23,846 nucleotides of DNA from DASUBV01 sp035763085 (GTDB lineage Bacteria > Actinomycetota > Actinomycetes > Streptosporangiales > Streptosporangiaceae), in assembly GCA_035763085.1 (NCBI GenBank), contig DASUBV010000377.1:1-23846 (forward strand). Reading direction: 5' to 3'. This document shows, one piece after another, positions 7,513 through 16,644 of the stretch (positions within the stretch are counted from its first letter, which is position 1; each line of letters begins with the position of its first letter). The translations under genes and the position numbers were made by a program. The notes below the pieces were generated by a model, which saw only the letters and a list, made by a program, of their open reading frames with translations, had not been told where the DNA came from and did no database searches.

Positions 7513-8799
7513 GGTCCTGACAATCTGGCTGAGCTCGCCGTTCAGCCCGGCGAGGGTGGGGGAGACGGGGACTTGCTGCGCCAGTGCGCGGTGCACGGCG
7601 CTGGAGATCGCCAGGCTGAGCTGGTTGTAGTCGGCGATCTTGGGGCGCGGCTGGGCGGCCGCGATGGCCTTGCGCAAGACCGGCAGGTAGGGGAACCGGC
7701 GGATCAGTGCCCGGTTCTCATACAGCCGGGTCCACACCGGCGGCAGCGCCGCGTCGATCAGCACGCGCCGCTCGCTGGGCAGGCTGGTGAGGAACTTGAT
7801 GAACGCCAGCGCGGTGGCCTGGTGCCGGGAGAACGCGCTGACCGCGAGGTTGGCGCCGCCCAGCGAGCTGGAGCCGGGGCCGCCCTGGCCGGGCAGCGTG
7901 GTGACCCCGAACCGGCCGGCCACCTTGTTGCCCGGGCCGGGCTTGCTGGCATCGCCGTAGACATACGGCCAGTTGCTCAGGAACAGCAGGTGGCCGGCCT
8001 CGAAGGCGCGCCGCGAGGCCTCCTCGTCGTAGCCGAGCGCGGCCTGCGGGATCCAGCCCTGCCGGAAACCGTCCACCAGGAACGACAGTGCCTGGTGCGC
8101 CTGCGGGGTGTTCACGGTGGCCTGGCTGCCGTCGGGCGACAGGATGGAGCCGCCCGCCGACTGGACGGCCTCGGCGAAGTTGACGGTCAGGCCCTCGTAG
8201 GCCGCGAACTGCCCGGCGTAGCCGGCCATGTGCTGGCGGGGCGCGATGGTCCTGGCGTCGTGCTCCAGCTGCGCCCAGGTGGCGGGCGGGTGCGGGACCA
8301 GGTCCTTGCGGTAATACAGCAGGCTGGCGTTGCTGGTGAACGGGACCGCGTACAGCTTGCCGTCGTAGGTGGCGGTGTCCACCGCCGGGCGCAGGAAATC
8401 GTGCAGCGGGACCAGGCTCTGGCTGACCGGGATGATCCAGTTGCTGGAGGCGAACTCGGCAGTCCAGACGACGTCCAGGTTCATCACGTCGTAGATGTCG
8501 CTGCGGGCCTGCAGGTTCTCGGCCAGCTGGGCGTGCTGCTCGTCGGACTCGTCCGGCAGGTAGATGACGGTGACCTTCTGCTGCGGGTGCGCCGCGTTCC
8601 ACCGCGCGACCAGGCCGGGCAGGTAGCCGGTGTCGATCTTGCCGGTGGCGAAGGTGATCGGCCCGGTCGCGCTGACCGACGTCATCGCAGCCGGGCTGGC
8701 GGCGGGGCTCGCGCAGCCGGCCGCCAGGGCGGCCGCGGCGAGCAGGGCAGCAGCGCGCGCCGCCGGGGCCAGCCTGGCCCTCGCTGTCGCCCTCGGCAC
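7507..8799 (-). CDS. Sugar-binding lipoprotein, LpqY-like (first of two)
   Basis: A 430-residue solute-binding protein and first gene of the importer operon. The GTG start at 8799 is set by GGGAGG about five to six bases upstream. The signal peptide is Ala-rich with lipobox LAAGC (Cys 29). Conserved stretches follow the LpqY pattern as I know it: YDVMNLDVVWTAEFASSNW, PFTSNASLLYYRKDLVP, LSNWPYVYGD, SLGGANLAVSAFSRHQATAL and ALPPVWTRLY. It is closer to LpqY than its downstream paralogue by these landmarks. Two receptors before one permease pair suggests two substrates or anomers feeding one channel, though one might act as a sensor. A near-consensus promoter with an overlapping operator candidate lies 30-58 bases upstream of the start. 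Confidence 0.93.
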   Translation of the reverse strand: MPRATARARLAPAARAAALLAAAALAAGCASPAASPAAMTSVSATGPITFATGKIDTGYLPGLVARWNAAHPQQKVTVIYLPDESDEQHAQLAENLQARSDIYDVMNLDVVWTAEFASSNWIIPVSQSLVPLHDFLRPAVDTATYDGKLYAVPFTSNASLLYYRKDLVPHPPATWAQLEHDARTIAPRQHMAGYAGQFAAYEGLTVNFAEAVQSAGGSILSPDGSQATVNTPQAHQALSFLVDGFRQGWIPQAALGYDEEASRRAFEAGHLLFLSNWPYVYGDASKPGPGNKVAGRFGVTTLPGQGGPGSSSLGGANLAVSAFSRHQATALAFIKFLTSLPSERRVLIDAALPPVWTRLYENRALIRRFPYLPVLRKAIAAAQPRPKIADYNQLSLAISSAVHRALAQQVPVSPTLAGLNGELSQIVRTG

Positions 8800-8823
8800 C
8801 GTTGCCTCCCGCTGACTAGTACA

Positions 8824-8850
8824 TGCGTGTTATATACCGCTGTTAGGTAG
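8824..8850. promoter_or_regulatory. 27-bp element copy A (operator candidate) over the sugar operon promoter
   Basis: This segment matches 9012-9038 at 21 of 27 positions in the same orientation. Both hold GTTAT and CTGTTA half-sites 13 bases apart (GTTAT 8829-8833, GTTAG 8842-8846 here). It covers the spacer and the -10 of the sugar operon promoter, the position of a classical repressor site. The PadR protein encoded next door is the natural candidate binder. Confidence 0.6.
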
Positions 8851-8857
8851 CCGTCAA
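8829..8857 (-). promoter_or_regulatory. Promoter of the sugar importer operon
   Basis: On the minus strand TTGACG (8852-8857) and TATAAC (8829-8834) are separated by exactly 17 bases, very close to the housekeeping sigma consensus. The -10 stands about 30 bases upstream of the GTG at 8799, leaving a short leader that includes the GGGAGG ribosome site. Confidence 0.7.
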
Positions 8858-9119
8858 CGGACTGACTGCCTGGCCAGCGGCCCGCGGCGGGCCGGCCAGC
8901 CAGGCTGCGGGCCCGCTGCCGCTCCCGGCGTACCGTACATCTGCCCAGGTAACGGACGATGTGCGGGTCGCGGGTCAGGCCAGCGGGGCGGGCCGGGCGC
9001 CACCTGGTGCCTGCGCGTTATTTACTCCTGTTATCTAGTCTGGGAAGATGCAGCCAGCCGGGCCCGTCGCGCGCCATCCCAGCGCGGACAGCGCTGCCCG
9101 GCGGGAGAGGGGGCCGAGC
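8858..9119. other. Divergent regulatory region between the sugar operon and padR
   Basis: The 320-base divergent gap (8800-9119) holds the sugar operon promoter, both copies of the 27-bp element, and the leader of padR. An upstream in-frame ATG at 9048 would add 24 residues to PadR but has no good ribosome site. No other gene is visible. Confidence 0.5.
9012..9038. promoter_or_regulatory. 27-bp element copy B (operator candidate) upstream of padR
   Basis: Second copy of the element at 8824-8850 (21 of 27 identical), with GTTAT at 9017-9021 and again at 9030-9034. TAGTCT (9036-9041) could be the -10 of the padR promoter. Placement upstream of its own regulator gene suggests autoregulation, as is typical for PadR proteins. 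Confidence 0.55.
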
Positions 9120-9616
9120 ATGCGGATGCCGCTGCTGGCGCTCCTGGCCAAGGAGCCGGCGCACGGGTATGAGCTGAAGATCCTGCTGGAGCAGATCTTC
9201 GGCGAGGCCTATCCCTCCCCGAACATCGGGCAGATCTACGTGACCCTGCAGCGCCTGGAGCGCGACGGGCTGGTGCGCAGCCAGGACGTCGTGCAGCGGA
9301 CCCGGCCCAACAAGCGGGTCTACGAGCTCACCGACGCCGGCCGCGAGGCCCTGGCCGCCTGGGTCGACAGGCCCAGCGAGGGACCGCGGATCCGCGATGA
9401 TTTCTTCATGAAGCTGGCCCTGAGCCCCCTGGCTGGCGACACCGACCGGCTCGCGCTCATCAACCGGCAGCGCCGGGACTACCTCAATCAGATCCGCGGG
9501 CTGACCACCCTGGCGGCGCAGACCGGGCCGGGCATCGCGCGGCTGCTGATCGAGGGTGCCCTGCTGCATCTCCAGGCAGACCTGGACTGGCTGGAGCGCT
9601 GCCAGGAAGAACTGGT

Positions 9617-9620
<4 letters not shown>
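9120..9620 (+). CDS. PadR-family transcriptional regulator
   Basis: A 166-residue regulator. I chose ATG 9120 because GAGAGGGGG lies just upstream and the protein then begins MRMPLLALLAKEPAHGYELK, the usual PadR opening; ATG 9048 would add an untypical tail. The winged helix spans about residues 1-75, with NIGQIYVTLQRLERDGLV as recognition helix and wing start, and RVYELTDAGREAL as the classical end of the domain. The C-terminal helical region (about 90-166, ending LDWLERCQEELV) should form the dimer coil. Its TGA overlaps the GTG of the ATPase gene (GTGTGA), so regulator and exporter are co-translated. PadR proteins usually repress a neighbouring exporter and themselves; here the upstream element also covers the divergent sugar promoter. 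Confidence 0.92.
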
Positions 9621-10408
<788 letters not shown>

Positions 10409-10419
10409 GGGACTGACGG

Positions 10420-12717
10420 GTGCAGGCGACACTTCGCTGGATCCGCGCTGACCTGCGCGCCCGCCGGGGCCAGGCGGTCGCGGTGGTGGCCGTGGTGGCC
10501 GGGGTGGTGACCGCGCTGCTGCTGTCGGCGGCGCTGCTGCAGGGCGCGACCAACCCGTGGCAGGGCCTGTTCTCCGCGACCAGGGGCGCGCATATCTGGC
10601 TGCGCCTGGCGCCCGGCACCGAGACCGGGGTGCTGCGCTCGGCCGTGCACGGGGTGACCGCCATGGCCGGGCCCTACCAGGCCGCGTCGGCCAGCGTGGT
10701 CCGTGACGACGCCAAGCAGCCCGCCGAGCTGCGGGCCATGGGCCCGCATCTGCCGGCGATCGGCCGGCCGCTGCTGGAGAGCGGGCACTGGCTCAGCTGG
10801 GCCCGGCCCGGCGGCGTGGTCCTGGAGTCCACCTACGCCCAGGCGCTGCACGCCCGGGTGGGCAGCGTGCTGGACCTGGACAACCTGGATGGCATCGCCG
10901 TTGCCCGGGTCCGGGTGGCGGGCATCGCCGAGACCTCCGACCAGGGCTTCTACCCCGACCAGGCGCCCGGCCTGATCTGGGTGCTGCCCGGCGTCCTGCA
11001 CCAGGTCGAGCCGCGCGGCGACACCTACGAGGTCGTCGGCCTGCAGATCGCCAGCCCGGCCGGCACCGCGCCGGTGATCCAGCAGGCGGTCACCCAGCTG
11101 GGCACCAGCGCCGTCGAGGACGTGTCCACCTGGCAGCAGGTGAAGCAGTCGATGGCCCGGCGCGACCCGCTGCTCGGCCTGGTACTCGCGCTGTTCGGGC
11201 TGGTCGCCCTCGGCGCCGCCGTGCTGGCCATCATCAACGCCACCGGCGGCCGGGTCCTGGTCCAGCGCGCCGACCTGGGCATGCTGCAGACCCTCGGCTT
11301 CACGCCGGGCCAGGTGATGACCATGCTGGTCGCCGAGCACGGCGCGCTTGGCGTGGCGGGCCTGGCGGCCGGGCTGGTCGCGGCCCGGCTGCTGGCACCG
11401 GGCCTGCTGGGCCAGGTGCCCGGCGTGAGCGCGGGCGCGGCGACCCTGCCGCTGGGCTGGTCGCTGCTGATCCTCGGCGGCATCGAGGTCGCCGTGCTGC
11501 TGGCCACGGCCGTGCCCGGCTGGCGCGCCGCGCGCGTGTGGCCGGTCGCCGCCGTCCGGCCGGTGCCGCCGCAGGGTCACCTGTCCCGGCTGGCCCGCGC
11601 GGCTATGGCGTCCCGGCTGCCGCCGGCCATCGTGCTGGGCACCCGGGCCGCATTCGTGCGCCGCCTGCCCGCGCTGCTGACCATCGGCGGCCTGGCCGTG
11701 CCGATGATCATGATCACCATCGGGCTGGGCTTCTGGTCCACCCTCGATGAGGTGCAGCACAACCCGGCCGACATCGGCCTGGCCGCCGGCCTGACGGTCA
11801 ACCGCGGCACGATGAGCGACGCGCAGTCCTCGCAGCTGATCAGCCGCGCCCCCGGTGTCGCCGCGGTGTACCGGTCGGTGCAGGTCACCGCGCTGCTGCC
11901 GGGCGAGTCGACGACCGTCACCACGCTGGGCGAGGGCACCTCCGCGCACCCCTACCCGTTCCGGGTCGTGCAGGGCCGGCTGTACCGGGCGCCGGAGGAG
12001 GCCGTGGCCACCCAGGGGCTGCTCGACGTGCTCGGCGTGCACGTCGGCGAGCTGGTGCAGATGCCGTTCGGCGGGGTGCTGGTGACCTTCCGCATCGTCG
12101 GCCGGATCATCGACCCGCAGTACGACGGCCAGGTGCTGGCCTACGGCCGGGACACCCTGGCCGATGAGGGCGCGGCCGCGCCGCCGTTCGCCTACAGCCT
12201 CATCCTGCGCAACGGCGCCAGCCCGGCGGTCACCCAGGAGTGGCTGCAGCGGCACTCCGGCGGCCGGCTGCAGGTCACCCAGACCGTCAACCCGGCCGAC
12301 CAGCTCGGCGTGGTCCGGTACATGATCGCCGGGGTCATCCTGGTCCTGGCCCTGATCGGGCTGACCAACCTGATGACCGCCTCGCTCGTCGGGATCCGCG
12401 ACCACCTGCGCGACGTGCGGGTGCTGCGGGCGATGGGCCTGACGCCGGCGCAGGTGATCGCGTCGCTGGTCGCCCGCACCAGCGTGCTCGCCCTGGTCGC
12501 GGTGGCCATCGGCGTGTCGCTGGGGCTGGCCGCGTGCACCGGGCTGATCAACCTCGCGGCCCGGCTGTACGGCCTGGGCGCCGGCATCGGCGCGCTGCCC
12601 GGCGGCCTGACGCTGGCCATCGCCATCATCATCGCCGTGCTCATGGCGGGCCTGACCGCGGTCGTGCCGGCCCGGGCCTACGGCCAGGTCCCGGCCGCCG
12701 GGGTGCTCGGCGCCTGA
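10420..12717 (+). CDS. FtsX-family ABC permease with two FtsX domains
   Basis: A 765-residue permease. One helix near the N-terminus (about 18-40), a large extracytoplasmic domain (about 41-245), three helices of a first FtsX domain (about 249-272, 306-333, 347-370), a further helix (about 419-440), a second extracytoplasmic domain (about 441-630), and three helices of the second FtsX domain (about 634-658, 686-715, 728-751). Such tandem-FtsX permeases work as one polypeptide with two ATPase copies and are MacB/LolE-like mechanotransmitters that release substrates from the membrane. The GTG start lies 11 bases after the ATPase stop, with GAGGGA upstream. Cytoplasmic coupling segments follow each middle helix (GMLQTLGFTPGQV and VLRAMGLTPAQV), as expected for FtsX domains. 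The 28-base gap to the convergent cupin gene leaves little room for a terminator. Confidence 0.9.
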   Translation: MQATLRWIRADLRARRGQAVAVVAVVAGVVTALLLSAALLQGATNPWQGLFSATRGAHIWLRLAPGTETGVLRSAVHGVTAMAGPYQAASASVVRDDAKQPAELRAMGPHLPAIGRPLLESGHWLSWARPGGVVLESTYAQALHARVGSVLDLDNLDGIAVARVRVAGIAETSDQGFYPDQAPGLIWVLPGVLHQVEPRGDTYEVVGLQIASPAGTAPVIQQAVTQLGTSAVEDVSTWQQVKQSMARRDPLLGLVLALFGLVALGAAVLAIINATGGRVLVQRADLGMLQTLGFTPGQVMTMLVAEHGALGVAGLAAGLVAARLLAPGLLGQVPGVSAGAATLPLGWSLLILGGIEVAVLLATAVPGWRAARVWPVAAVRPVPPQGHLSRLARAAMASRLPPAIVLGTRAAFVRRLPALLTIGGLAVPMIMITIGLGFWSTLDEVQHNPADIGLAAGLTVNRGTMSDAQSSQLISRAPGVAAVYRSVQVTALLPGESTTVTTLGEGTSAHPYPFRVVQGRLYRAPEEAVATQGLLDVLGVHVGELVQMPFGGVLVTFRIVGRIIDPQYDGQVLAYGRDTLADEGAAAPPFAYSLILRNGASPAVTQEWLQRHSGGRLQVTQTVNPADQLGVVRYMIAGVILVLALIGLTNLMTASLVGIRDHLRDVRVLRAMGLTPAQVIASLVARTSVLALVAVAIGVSLGLAACTGLINLAARLYGLGAGIGALPGGLTLAIAIIIAVLMAGLTAVVPARAYGQVPAAGVLGA

Positions 12718-12745
12718 CCGGAGCCAGGCGGGTCGCCAGCCGGAG

Positions 12746-13198
12746 CTAGGCGCGCTCCATGCCGAACCGGGCCATCAGCGCCCGCTCCTCGTCCGGCGAG
12801 GGCGGCTCGGGCCGGCTCCACAGCTCGTGCAGCCCGGCGAAGTAGGCGTCCACCGCCGGGGCGTGCAGCACCAGCAGCCGGGCCTGCGTGTCGCCGCCGT
12901 TGCCGAAAGTGTGCGCCGTGCCGCGCGGCACCAGCACGAAGTCCTCCGGCCCGAGAGCGTGGTCCTCGCCCTCGATCACCACCGACACCAGGCCGTCCAG
13001 CACGAAGTAGGCCTCCGAGCAGTTGGTGTGCCGGTGCGGCGGCGGCCGCCGTCCGCCCGGCGGCAGCGTGCGCTCCATCAGCGAGAAGTCCCCGTCGTCC
13101 TGCTCGGCCACGGCCTTGAACAGCATCACGCTGCCCCGCGCGGTGTACCGCCGCGCGCCTTCCCCCGGCCCGATGACCGCCTGCGTGTCCGCCACCAC
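12746..13198 (-). CDS. Cupin-domain protein
   Basis: A 150-residue single-domain cupin. Motif 1 is PPPHRHTNCSEAYFVLDG with His 55, His 57 and Glu 62; motif 2 is VLVPRGTAHTFGN with His 96. All four usual metal ligands are present, so a metal-dependent enzyme or a small-molecule binding protein is possible. Three GTG codons compete; GGAGG ends five bases before the GTG at 13198 and eight before that at 13195, so either is more likely than the GTG at 13204. The C-terminus is acidic and Pro-rich with a short helix (DEERALMARFGMER). It lies downstream of the MsiK gene on the same strand but behind a strong hairpin, so it may have its own promoter. Function unknown. Confidence 0.87.
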   Translation of the reverse strand: MVADTQAVIGPGEGARRYTARGSVMLFKAVAEQDDGDFSLMERTLPPGGRRPPPHRHTNCSEAYFVLDGLVSVVIEGEDHALGPEDFVLVPRGTAHTFGNGGDTQARLLVLHAPAVDAYFAGLHELWSRPEPPSPDEERALMARFGMERA

Positions 13199-13352
13199 TG
13201 CCACCTCCGGCAGCCGATGCTACGCCGGCAGCGGGGGAACGACGTCGCGCGACCGGGCCGTCACCGCCGCCGCCTGCGGCCGTGCCGGCGACCATCCCGG
13301 CCAGTTCTGATAACAGCAAGAGGCCCCGGGCCTGGCCGGCCCGGGCATGCGA

Positions 13353-13388
13353 AACGCCGACGGCGCCCGCTGCGGCGCCGCCGGCGTT
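13353..13388 (-). terminator. Terminator hairpin after the MsiK-type gene
   Basis: A 15-bp stem with one mismatch (13353-13367 with 13374-13388) and a six-base loop lies 23 bases beyond the MsiK stop. On the minus strand the stem ends in TTT. A second GC-rich palindrome (about 13324-13345) follows. Together they form a convincing factor-independent stop. Confidence 0.75.
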
Positions 13389-13411
13389 CCGGGCCGGGAA
13401 GACCAGCTACC

Positions 13412-14614
<1,203 letters not shown>

Positions 14615-14697
14615 TCGCGTCTCCCAGTTCAGCGGGGGTGCCGGCCCCCTTCGCGACGGCCAGCGCTCGGGCCCGAGACTACCGGGAGATGCCCTTT

Positions 14698-14726
14698 TGT
14701 AACAGATCGGCGACCTTGGCGTTACA
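14698..14726. promoter_or_regulatory. Inverted repeat TGTAAC-N17-GTTACA between msiK and the Lrp gene
   Basis: TGTAAC (14698-14703) and its complement GTTACA (14721-14726) stand 17 bases apart in the 199-base divergent region, about 85 bases before the MsiK start. Two-turn spacing suits a dimeric regulator. Candidate operator only. Confidence 0.4.
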
Positions 14727-14739
14727 CAGGCGTTGAGCG

Positions 14740-14761
14740 CCGATATCTGGCCGTTATCTGC
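14740..14761 (+). repeat. Tandem 11-bp repeat upstream of the Lrp gene
   Basis: CCGATATCTGG (14740-14750) is followed directly by CCGTTATCTGC (14751-14761), nine of 11 bases identical. The 11-base period is about one helical turn, so two protomers would bind on one DNA face. It lies 41 bases upstream of the predicted -10 of the Lrp gene. Confidence 0.4.
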
Positions 14762-14801
14762 CGTGTCCCGCAGCCTGGCCGGCGCCGGCCGCCGCACGCG
14801 T

Positions 14802-14807
14802 TACCGT
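14802..14807 (+). promoter_or_regulatory. -10 element giving a leaderless Lrp transcript
   Basis: TACCGT at 14802-14807 stands six bases before the GTG at 14814, the spacing of a -10 to its transcription start. No ribosome site exists between them, so the mRNA probably begins at the start codon. No convincing -35 is visible. Confidence 0.5.
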
Positions 14808-14813
14808 TTGCGG

Positions 14814-15254
14814 GTGGAGGAGACTAACCGCAGGATCATCTCCCTGCTGGCGCGTGATGGCCGGATGAGCTTCACTGAGCTGGCCCGGCAGACCGGGCTG
14901 TCGGTGTCGGCCGCCCAGCAGCGGGTCCGCCGCCTGGAGGAGCGCGGCCTGATCAGCGGCTACGCCGCGCTGATCCGGCCGGACATCGCGGGCCTGCCGC
15001 TGACGGCTTTCGTGTCGATCAAGCCGTTCGACGCCGCCGCGCCCGATGACGCGCCTGAGCGGCTGTCGCACCTGAGCGCCATCGAGGCCTGCTACAGCGT
15101 CGCGGGCGAGGAGAACTACATCCTCAAGGTCCGGGTCGCCTCCCCGGAGGCGCTGGAGAACCTGCTGCAGGAGATCCGCACGGCGGCCAGCGTGTCGACG
15201 CGCACCACGATCGTGCTCAGCACCCCGTTCGAGAACCGCCCGCCCGCCCTGTAA
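14814..15254 (+). CDS. Lrp/AsnC-family transcriptional regulator
   Basis: A 146-residue regulator beginning VEETNRRIISLLARDGRMSF, the usual Lrp opening, from GTG 14814; this start has no Shine-Dalgarno site and appears leaderless. The N-terminal HTH (about 1-60) contains FTELARQTGLSVSAAQQRVR and LEERGLISGYAALI. The C-terminal RAM-type domain (about 65-140) has TAFVSIKPF, ACYSVAGEENYILKVRV, LENLLQEIRT and TRTTIVLSTPFE, normally binding amino acids or other small effectors and building octamers. It diverges from msiK across a 199-base region with an inverted repeat and a tandem repeat, so it may control itself or msiK. It ends in a convergent pair with the AMP-binding gene, separated by a strong hairpin. 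Confidence 0.92.
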   Translation: MEETNRRIISLLARDGRMSFTELARQTGLSVSAAQQRVRRLEERGLISGYAALIRPDIAGLPLTAFVSIKPFDAAAPDDAPERLSHLSAIEACYSVAGEENYILKVRVASPEALENLLQEIRTAASVSTRTTIVLSTPFENRPPAL

Positions 15255-15291
15255 GGCCGGCCGCGCCCGGCCGGCTGGCCCGCCCGCGGCG

Positions 15292-15329
15292 GCCGGCCGC
15301 CGGGCCTCTCGGCAGGCCCGGCGGCCGGC
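15292..15329. terminator. Bidirectional terminator between Lrp and AMP-binding genes
   Basis: A perfect 15-bp stem (15292-15306 with 15315-15329) and an eight-base loop sit between the convergent stops at 15254 and 15340. It serves both strands. No long T-run flanks it. Confidence 0.75.
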
Positions 15330-15339
15330 TCTTGCCGGC

Positions 15340-16176
15340 TCAGCCGTCGACGGTGACGACGCGCAGCGGCGACACCGCGGCCAGGTCCAGGCTGCCCGGC
15401 ACGATGGCCACGGTGCCCTGGTGCTCGCGGACCGCCGCGGCGATGGCCAGCTCGCAGGCCGCCGTGGCGATCATCGTCGTCCCGCGCATCAGCGCATGGT
15501 CCACCAGCGCCGTGTAGGCGCGGCCGTCGCCGGCCGGCGGCGCGGCCACGATCACGTCCCGCTCGGTGATGCCCGCGCCGGCGGCCAGCCGCGCATGGTC
15601 GCCGGCCATGTCCAGGTGGGTGACGCCAGCCCGGGCCAGCGCCCCGTCCGGGCGCCGGGCGTAGGGGAGCAGGGCCAGGTCATGCGGCCGGACCGTGGTC
15701 GGGCACATCGAGCCCAGGCCGAGCAGCGCGGAGAACGGCGTCGCTCCCGGTGCCTCGCCGAACGAGATCACCTGCCGGACCCAGGACCGGTCGGCAGCGG
15801 CCAGCCCCGCCGCTGCCAGGGTGTGCGAGGTGATCAGGATGCGGGCCCCGCAGTCGGCCAGCTGACTGGCGATCTCGGGGACCGTCAGCTCGCCCGCGAC
15901 CGGCGAGGGAACCGCGCCCGCGGCGCGGATCGCGTGACTGGCCAGTATGTAGGACAGCGCGTCCGCGACGTACACACCCACCACGTCCCGCGGCCGCACC
16001 CCGCGCCACGCCAGCCCCGCCGCCGCCCGCTGGAGCGTGACGGCCAGCTCGGGATAGGAGCACGGGGTGACGGCCGAGCCGCCGTGCAGCGCCGGGTGCG
16101 CGCCGCGGGCGGCGGCCGTGCTGAGCAGCCGCTGCGTGACCGTTGTCTCGCCGACCGGTACTTCTGCGGTCGCCAT
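15340..16176 (-). CDS. Truncated AMP-binding-fold protein without P-loop (probable pseudoenzyme)
   Basis: A 278-residue protein related to the N-terminal half of acyl-CoA synthetases/4-coumarate ligases. The order of landmarks is kept: SYPELAVTLQRAAAGLAWRG (40-59), GAVPSPVAGELTVPEIASQL (87-106), ARILITS (111-117), SFGEAPGATPFSALL (138-152), DLALLPY (166-172). Where active enzymes carry YSSGTTGLPKG the sequence reads YARRPDGALARAGVTHLDM: Thr, Ser and Lys of the phosphate loop are lost while the following TH and the spacing remain. The chain ends near SPLRVVTVDG, so the adenine-binding, hinge and C-terminal catalytic regions are missing. The frame is clean and the start (ATG 16176, with GGGAGG 13 bases upstream) usable, so it looks maintained rather than decaying. 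A binding or regulatory role is possible; catalysis of adenylation is not expected. Confidence 0.8.
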   Translation of the reverse strand: MATAEVPVGETTVTQRLLSTAAARGAHPALHGGSAVTPCSYPELAVTLQRAAAGLAWRGVRPRDVVGVYVADALSYILASHAIRAAGAVPSPVAGELTVPEIASQLADCGARILITSHTLAAAGLAAADRSWVRQVISFGEAPGATPFSALLGLGSMCPTTVRPHDLALLPYARRPDGALARAGVTHLDMAGDHARLAAGAGITERDVIVAAPPAGDGRAYTALVDHALMRGTTMIATAACELAIAAAVREHQGTVAIVPGSLDLAAVSPLRVVTVDG

Positions 16177-16442
16177 CGCCTTGCGTAATCCTCCCGCCAG
16201 GTAAGCCGGCACCTGCGGCCCGCCGGATCCCCGAACGCCGTCCGGGCCGCCGCCGCGCGCGGTAGTGCCGCGGCGTGTGCATGACGCTACGCACCCGCGC
16301 CGTGCCGCCGCATCGTCAGGAATATGTAGTCAGGTATGTACGTCGCGCGGCGGGGCCGACCGGCCCCGGCGCACGGCGGCCCGGCGGGCACCGCGGCAAG
16401 CCGGCTGCGGCACTCCCGCCCGGGAGCCGTGAGCTGGCCCGC

Positions 16443-16475
16443 GCCGCGGTACCGGGAGCGTCCCGGTACCGCGGC
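16443..16475. repeat. Near-perfect 33-bp palindrome
   Basis: A 15-bp arm at 16443-16457 is exactly complementary to 16461-16475 with only GCG between. It includes two GGTACC sites. No T-run follows on either strand. Confidence 0.7.
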
Positions 16476-16502
16476 AGGTGCCCCGGCCCGGTCCCGGATC
16501 GG

Positions 16503-16528
16503 CCGGCCACCCCCCTCCTGGTGGCCGG
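16503..16528. repeat. 9-bp hairpin next to the palindrome
   Basis: CCGGCCACC (16503-16511) pairs exactly with GGTGGCCGG (16520-16528) around an eight-base pyrimidine-rich loop. It follows the 33-bp palindrome by 27 bases. Confidence 0.55.
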
Positions 16529-16644
16529 ACGAGCCAGGGCCGCGGCCGTTCCGTGGCTAAGAAGCTAGGGGCCCGCGCCCCGTCCGCACATGCGCTGAAT
16601 GAGCCATTCCGATGTGCAGACTGGGCGTCGAAGCAGGTCACAGG

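Noticed and set aside
9048..9119. 24-residue N-terminal extension of PadR
   Set aside because: ATG 9120 has a better ribosome site and gives the standard PadR start; the extension is not family-like.
12718..12745. Terminator between the FtsX permease and the cupin gene
   Set aside because: Only a short direct repeat (CCGGAGC) is present; no convincing stem in the 28 bases.
14615..14797. N-terminal extension of the MsiK-type frame
   Set aside because: Arg/Pro/Ser-rich sequence running through the divergent promoter region; GTG 14614 with GGGAGA gives the family N-terminus.
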